Positions 62,131 to 64,000 of a stretch of 64,000 nucleotides of DNA are shown piece by piece; the first letter of the stretch is position 1; every line of letters begins with the position of its first letter. The position numbers were made by a program, and so were the translations under genes. The DNA is taken from positions 62,001-126,000 of the forward strand of contig JBKBSO010000005.1 of NCBI GenBank assembly GCA_046291695.1. Direction: 5' to 3'. This DNA comes from PNNG01 sp046291695. GTDB lineage: Bacteria; Bacteroidota; Bacteroidia; UBA7662. The notes below the pieces were generated by a model that saw only the letters and a program-made list of their open reading frames with translations, had not been told where the DNA came from and ran no database searches.

Positions 62131-63396
62131 TTAGCTCCTAAATAAGGTTTGCGTGCGATCGGGACCTACAGATACCACCTTAATGGGCACTTCGAGTTTT
62201 TGCTCGAGAAAGGCAATATAATTTTGCAGTTCTGAAGGCAACTGATCAGCCGAACTCATACCTGTAAGGTCTTGCTGCCAGCCGGGCAACATTTCGAATA
62301 CCGGTTCAGCATCGGCCAAGTCGAAAGGCAGGGTATCGGTGAGGCCTTCGGGGGTTTTGTAGTGCGTGCAAACGCCAATTTCCTTGAAACCGCTCAATAC
62401 ATCGCTCTTGGTCATGATGAGCTGGGTAGCGCCATTGAGCATGATGGCGTACTTCAGGGCAGGAAGGTCAATCCAGCCACAGCGACGCGGGCGACCGGTA
62501 GTGGCACCAAATTCATTGCCGAGTTTCCGCAGTTCTTCGCCTGCTGTGCCATGCAATTCGGTAGGGAAGGGGCCACTGCCTACCCGGGTACAATAGGCTT
62601 TAAAGATGCCATATACTTCGCCAATGCGTTGTGGCGCCAAGCCCAGTCCTGTACAGGCACCGGCCGTTATGGTGTTGGATGAGGTTACAAATGGGTAAGA
62701 GCCAAAATCAATGTCGAGCAAGGTGCCTTGAGCACCTTCTGCCAACACCTTTTTGCCTTCGCGCAAGGCCTGGTTAATCACCACTTCGCTGTCGATGGTT
62801 TTGAATTGGCTTAAAAAGTCAATGGCTTCCATCCAGCGGGCTTCTTTGGCTTCAAGCTCCGGATCTTCGTATTGAAGTAGTTTAAGGGTTTCGAGATGTT
62901 TGGCACGTGCCTGGGCATATGCACTTTTGAAACCAGCCCCAATCAGATTGCCGACACGCAAACCCGATCGTCCGATTTTATCGGCATAAGTCGGTCCAAT
63001 GCCTTTTAAGGTTGACCCAATCTTATCTTCACCTTTGGCCTTTTCATAGGCAGCATCCAGGATCGGATGGGTGGGCATAATCAAATGGGCCTTACGTGAT
63101 ATGTACAAGCGGTCGTAAACCGGAACGCCTAACTGTAGTAGGTTGTTGATTTCACGTTGTAAGGTTACCGGGTCAATTACCACCCCATTGCCAATGATGT
63201 TCATGGCATGCTCGCGGAAAATTCCGGAGGGAATGGTATTGAGGACTACCTTAGTGCCGTCGAAGGCTAAGGAGTGTCCGGCATTAGGGCCGCCCTGAAA
63301 ACGGGCGATGATGTCATACTCGGGGGTAATTACGTCTACGATTTTGCCTTTGCCTTCATCGCCCCATTGAAGGCCCAACAGCACATCTGCTTTCAT
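62131..63396 (-). CDS. purA: adenylosuccinate synthetase
   Basis: PurA joins aspartate to IMP with GTP in AMP synthesis. The 421-residue protein shows GLQWGDEGKGKIVDV with the catalytic Asp in the P-loop, GGPNAGHSL with the catalytic His, GIGPTYADKIGRSGLRVGNL, and AEGAQGTLLDIDFGSYPFVTSSN. The C-terminal GDEL-like end holds VSVGPDRTQTLF. It is 44 bp after the Fur-family gene on the same strand, a common order in the phylum. Confidence 0.97.
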   Translation of the reverse strand: MKADVLLGLQWGDEGKGKIVDVITPEYDIIARFQGGPNAGHSLAFDGTKVVLNTIPSGIFREHAMNIIGNGVVIDPVTLQREINNLLQLGVPVYDRLYISRKAHLIMPTHPILDAAYEKAKGEDKIGSTLKGIGPTYADKIGRSGLRVGNLIGAGFKSAYAQARAKHLETLKLLQYEDPELEAKEARWMEAIDFLSQFKTIDSEVVINQALREGKKVLAEGAQGTLLDIDFGSYPFVTSSNTITAGACTGLGLAPQRIGEVYGIFKAYCTRVGSGPFPTELHGTAGEELRKLGNEFGATTGRPRRCGWIDLPALKYAIMLNGATQLIMTKSDVLSGFKEIGVCTHYKTPEGLTDTLPFDLADAEPVFEMLPGWQQDLTGMSSADQLPSELQNYIAFLEQKLEVPIKVVSVGPDRTQTLFRS

Positions 63397-63440
63397 GTAC
63401 AGCTATTAAAGTCCAAAAATAAGGGCTTTTCAGATGTTTC

Positions 63441-63917
63441 CTAGTTTTTGTTGAAATGTGGACAATCTCCTTGCTCTTTTTGACGATCACAACTTGCGTA
63501 TAAGTGCAAGGAATGGTGCTTTACCGTATGGTTAAAAAAGCTGCCCATATCGGTGCGTATTTCTTGAATGCGGGGGTCACAAAACTCTTCTACCCTTCCA
63601 CACTCCAAACAAATAAGGTGGTCATGTTGCTTATAACCATAGGCCCTTTCGAACTGCGCCAAGTTTTTACCAAACTGATGCTTGGTAACCAGATCGCAGG
63701 CCAATAACAAATCAAGGGTATTGTAAACAGTAGCCCGACTTACGCGGTAATTTCGGTTCTTCATTTGGATGTAAAGCGATTCAACATCAAAGTGGTCGTT
63801 ACGACTGTAGATTTCTTCGAGTATGGCAAATCTCTCCGGAGTTTTGCGGTGACCATGCTCTTCGAGATATGCTGAAAAGATTTGTTTAACTTCTGCTACG
63901 AGTTTTTCGGCCTGCAT
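63441..63917 (-). CDS. fur: Fur-family transcriptional repressor
   Basis: The 158-residue protein has an N-terminal winged helix (TPERFAILEEIYSRNDHFDVESLYIQM, then SRATVYNTLDLLLACDLV). The dimerisation domain contains the metal ligands in HDHLICLECGRVEEFCD and a second Cys pair near the end (ASCDRQKEQGDC). CxxC and the C-terminal Cys pair are a structural zinc site. Whether it senses iron, peroxide or zinc cannot be told. The location upstream of purA is typical of Bacteroidota. Confidence 0.93.
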   Translation of the reverse strand: MQAEKLVAEVKQIFSAYLEEHGHRKTPERFAILEEIYSRNDHFDVESLYIQMKNRNYRVSRATVYNTLDLLLACDLVTKHQFGKNLAQFERAYGYKQHDHLICLECGRVEEFCDPRIQEIRTDMGSFFNHTVKHHSLHLYASCDRQKEQGDCPHFNKN

Positions 63918-63927
63918 CGGGTAGATT

Positions 63928-64000
63928 TTACGCTAATGTCAACAATTTTACTGGTATTCGGTTCCTGAAGCTCGTTTTATTCAGATTGCGAATCGAATCG
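63928..64000 (-). CDS. 3' end of an upstream gene, possibly relA/spoT
   Basis: The minus strand stays open from the window edge to a TAA at 63928-63930, giving DSIRNLNKTSFRNRIPVKL and then LTLA. The DSIRNLNK ending resembles the last strand of the C-terminal ACT domain of RelA/SpoT. That (p)ppGpp enzyme gene commonly precedes fur and purA in Bacteroidota. Only 23 codons are visible, so the assignment rests mainly on gene order. Confidence 0.4.
   Translation of the reverse strand, partial: DSIRNLNKTSFRNRIPVKLLTLA

Noticed and set aside
1..64000. tRNA genes, CRISPR arrays, insertion sequences or prophage
   Set aside because: Reading every gap over 100 bp revealed no tRNA-like TTCGA arm with an acceptor stem, no regular spaced repeats and no transposase or phage genes.

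Overview
The window is chromosomal DNA of a member of the Bacteroidota. Support comes from proteins with type IX secretion sorting domains (24.2 kb and the broken gene at 58.9-60.7 kb), an S46 dipeptidyl-peptidase, a TonB-like protein, -7 promoter elements of the TAnnTTTG type, scarce Shine-Dalgarno sites, and gene neighbourhoods typical of the phylum (ligA/small protein/dapA, etfBA/bifunctional nuclease/nucleoside transporter, gcvT/comB, tsaE/alanine dehydrogenase, rpsF-rpsR-rplI, purA/fur). The family or genus cannot be fixed from the sequence alone. I found no tRNA, rRNA, CRISPR array, insertion sequence or prophage.

Layout. 0-9.7 kb: dapA start, a small coupled protein, ligA, a lipoprotein, accA, an HTH membrane regulator, thyA, an unknown secreted protein, folA and proS. 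9.7-17.4 kb: a Met/Gly-rich lipoprotein paired with a FadL-type outer-membrane protein, a TPR protein, etfBA, a bifunctional nuclease, a NupC-type transporter and an orphan solute-binding protein. 17.8-24.1 kb: a PLP decarboxylase, a zinc-ribbon protein, sucD, an Mla-type ABC pair, an SDR enzyme, a PhoU-like protein and rnhB. 24.2-34.4 kb: a large type IX secreted protein, an LpxD paralogue, gcvT-comB, a BASS transporter, a secreted protein, hemE, and tsaE-alanine dehydrogenase. 34.4-38.2 kb: a lipoprotein, a DUF429-type protein coupled to an iron-sulphur photolyase, pyrophosphatase and an SRPBCC protein.

38.3-45.5 kb is the most coherent accessory block. An ECF-type sigma factor is preceded by three long inverted repeats (TGTTTAA, 16-17 nt, TTAAACA). 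It is followed by crtI, crtB, a crtD-like desaturase, a PlsC-type acyltransferase, a family 2 glycosyltransferase and cruF. The set suggests a glycosylated and fatty-acylated carotenoid. GGPP synthase, cyclase and the expected light-sensing repressor are not in the window.

45.6-52.6 kb: a TonB-like protein, two cation/proton antiporters (CPA2 and CPA1), an unknown membrane protein flanked by a decayed duplicate of the CPA1 gene's 5' end, a sterol-desaturase-family enzyme, a secreted cupin and an enoyl-CoA hydratase. 52.8-64 kb: an S46 peptidase with the DPP11 signature, a degenerate HNH + AP2 protein, dnaX, the rpsF-rpsR-rplI operon, a secreted-protein pseudogene, pabB, purA, a Fur-family repressor and, at the edge, a possible relA/spoT 3' end.
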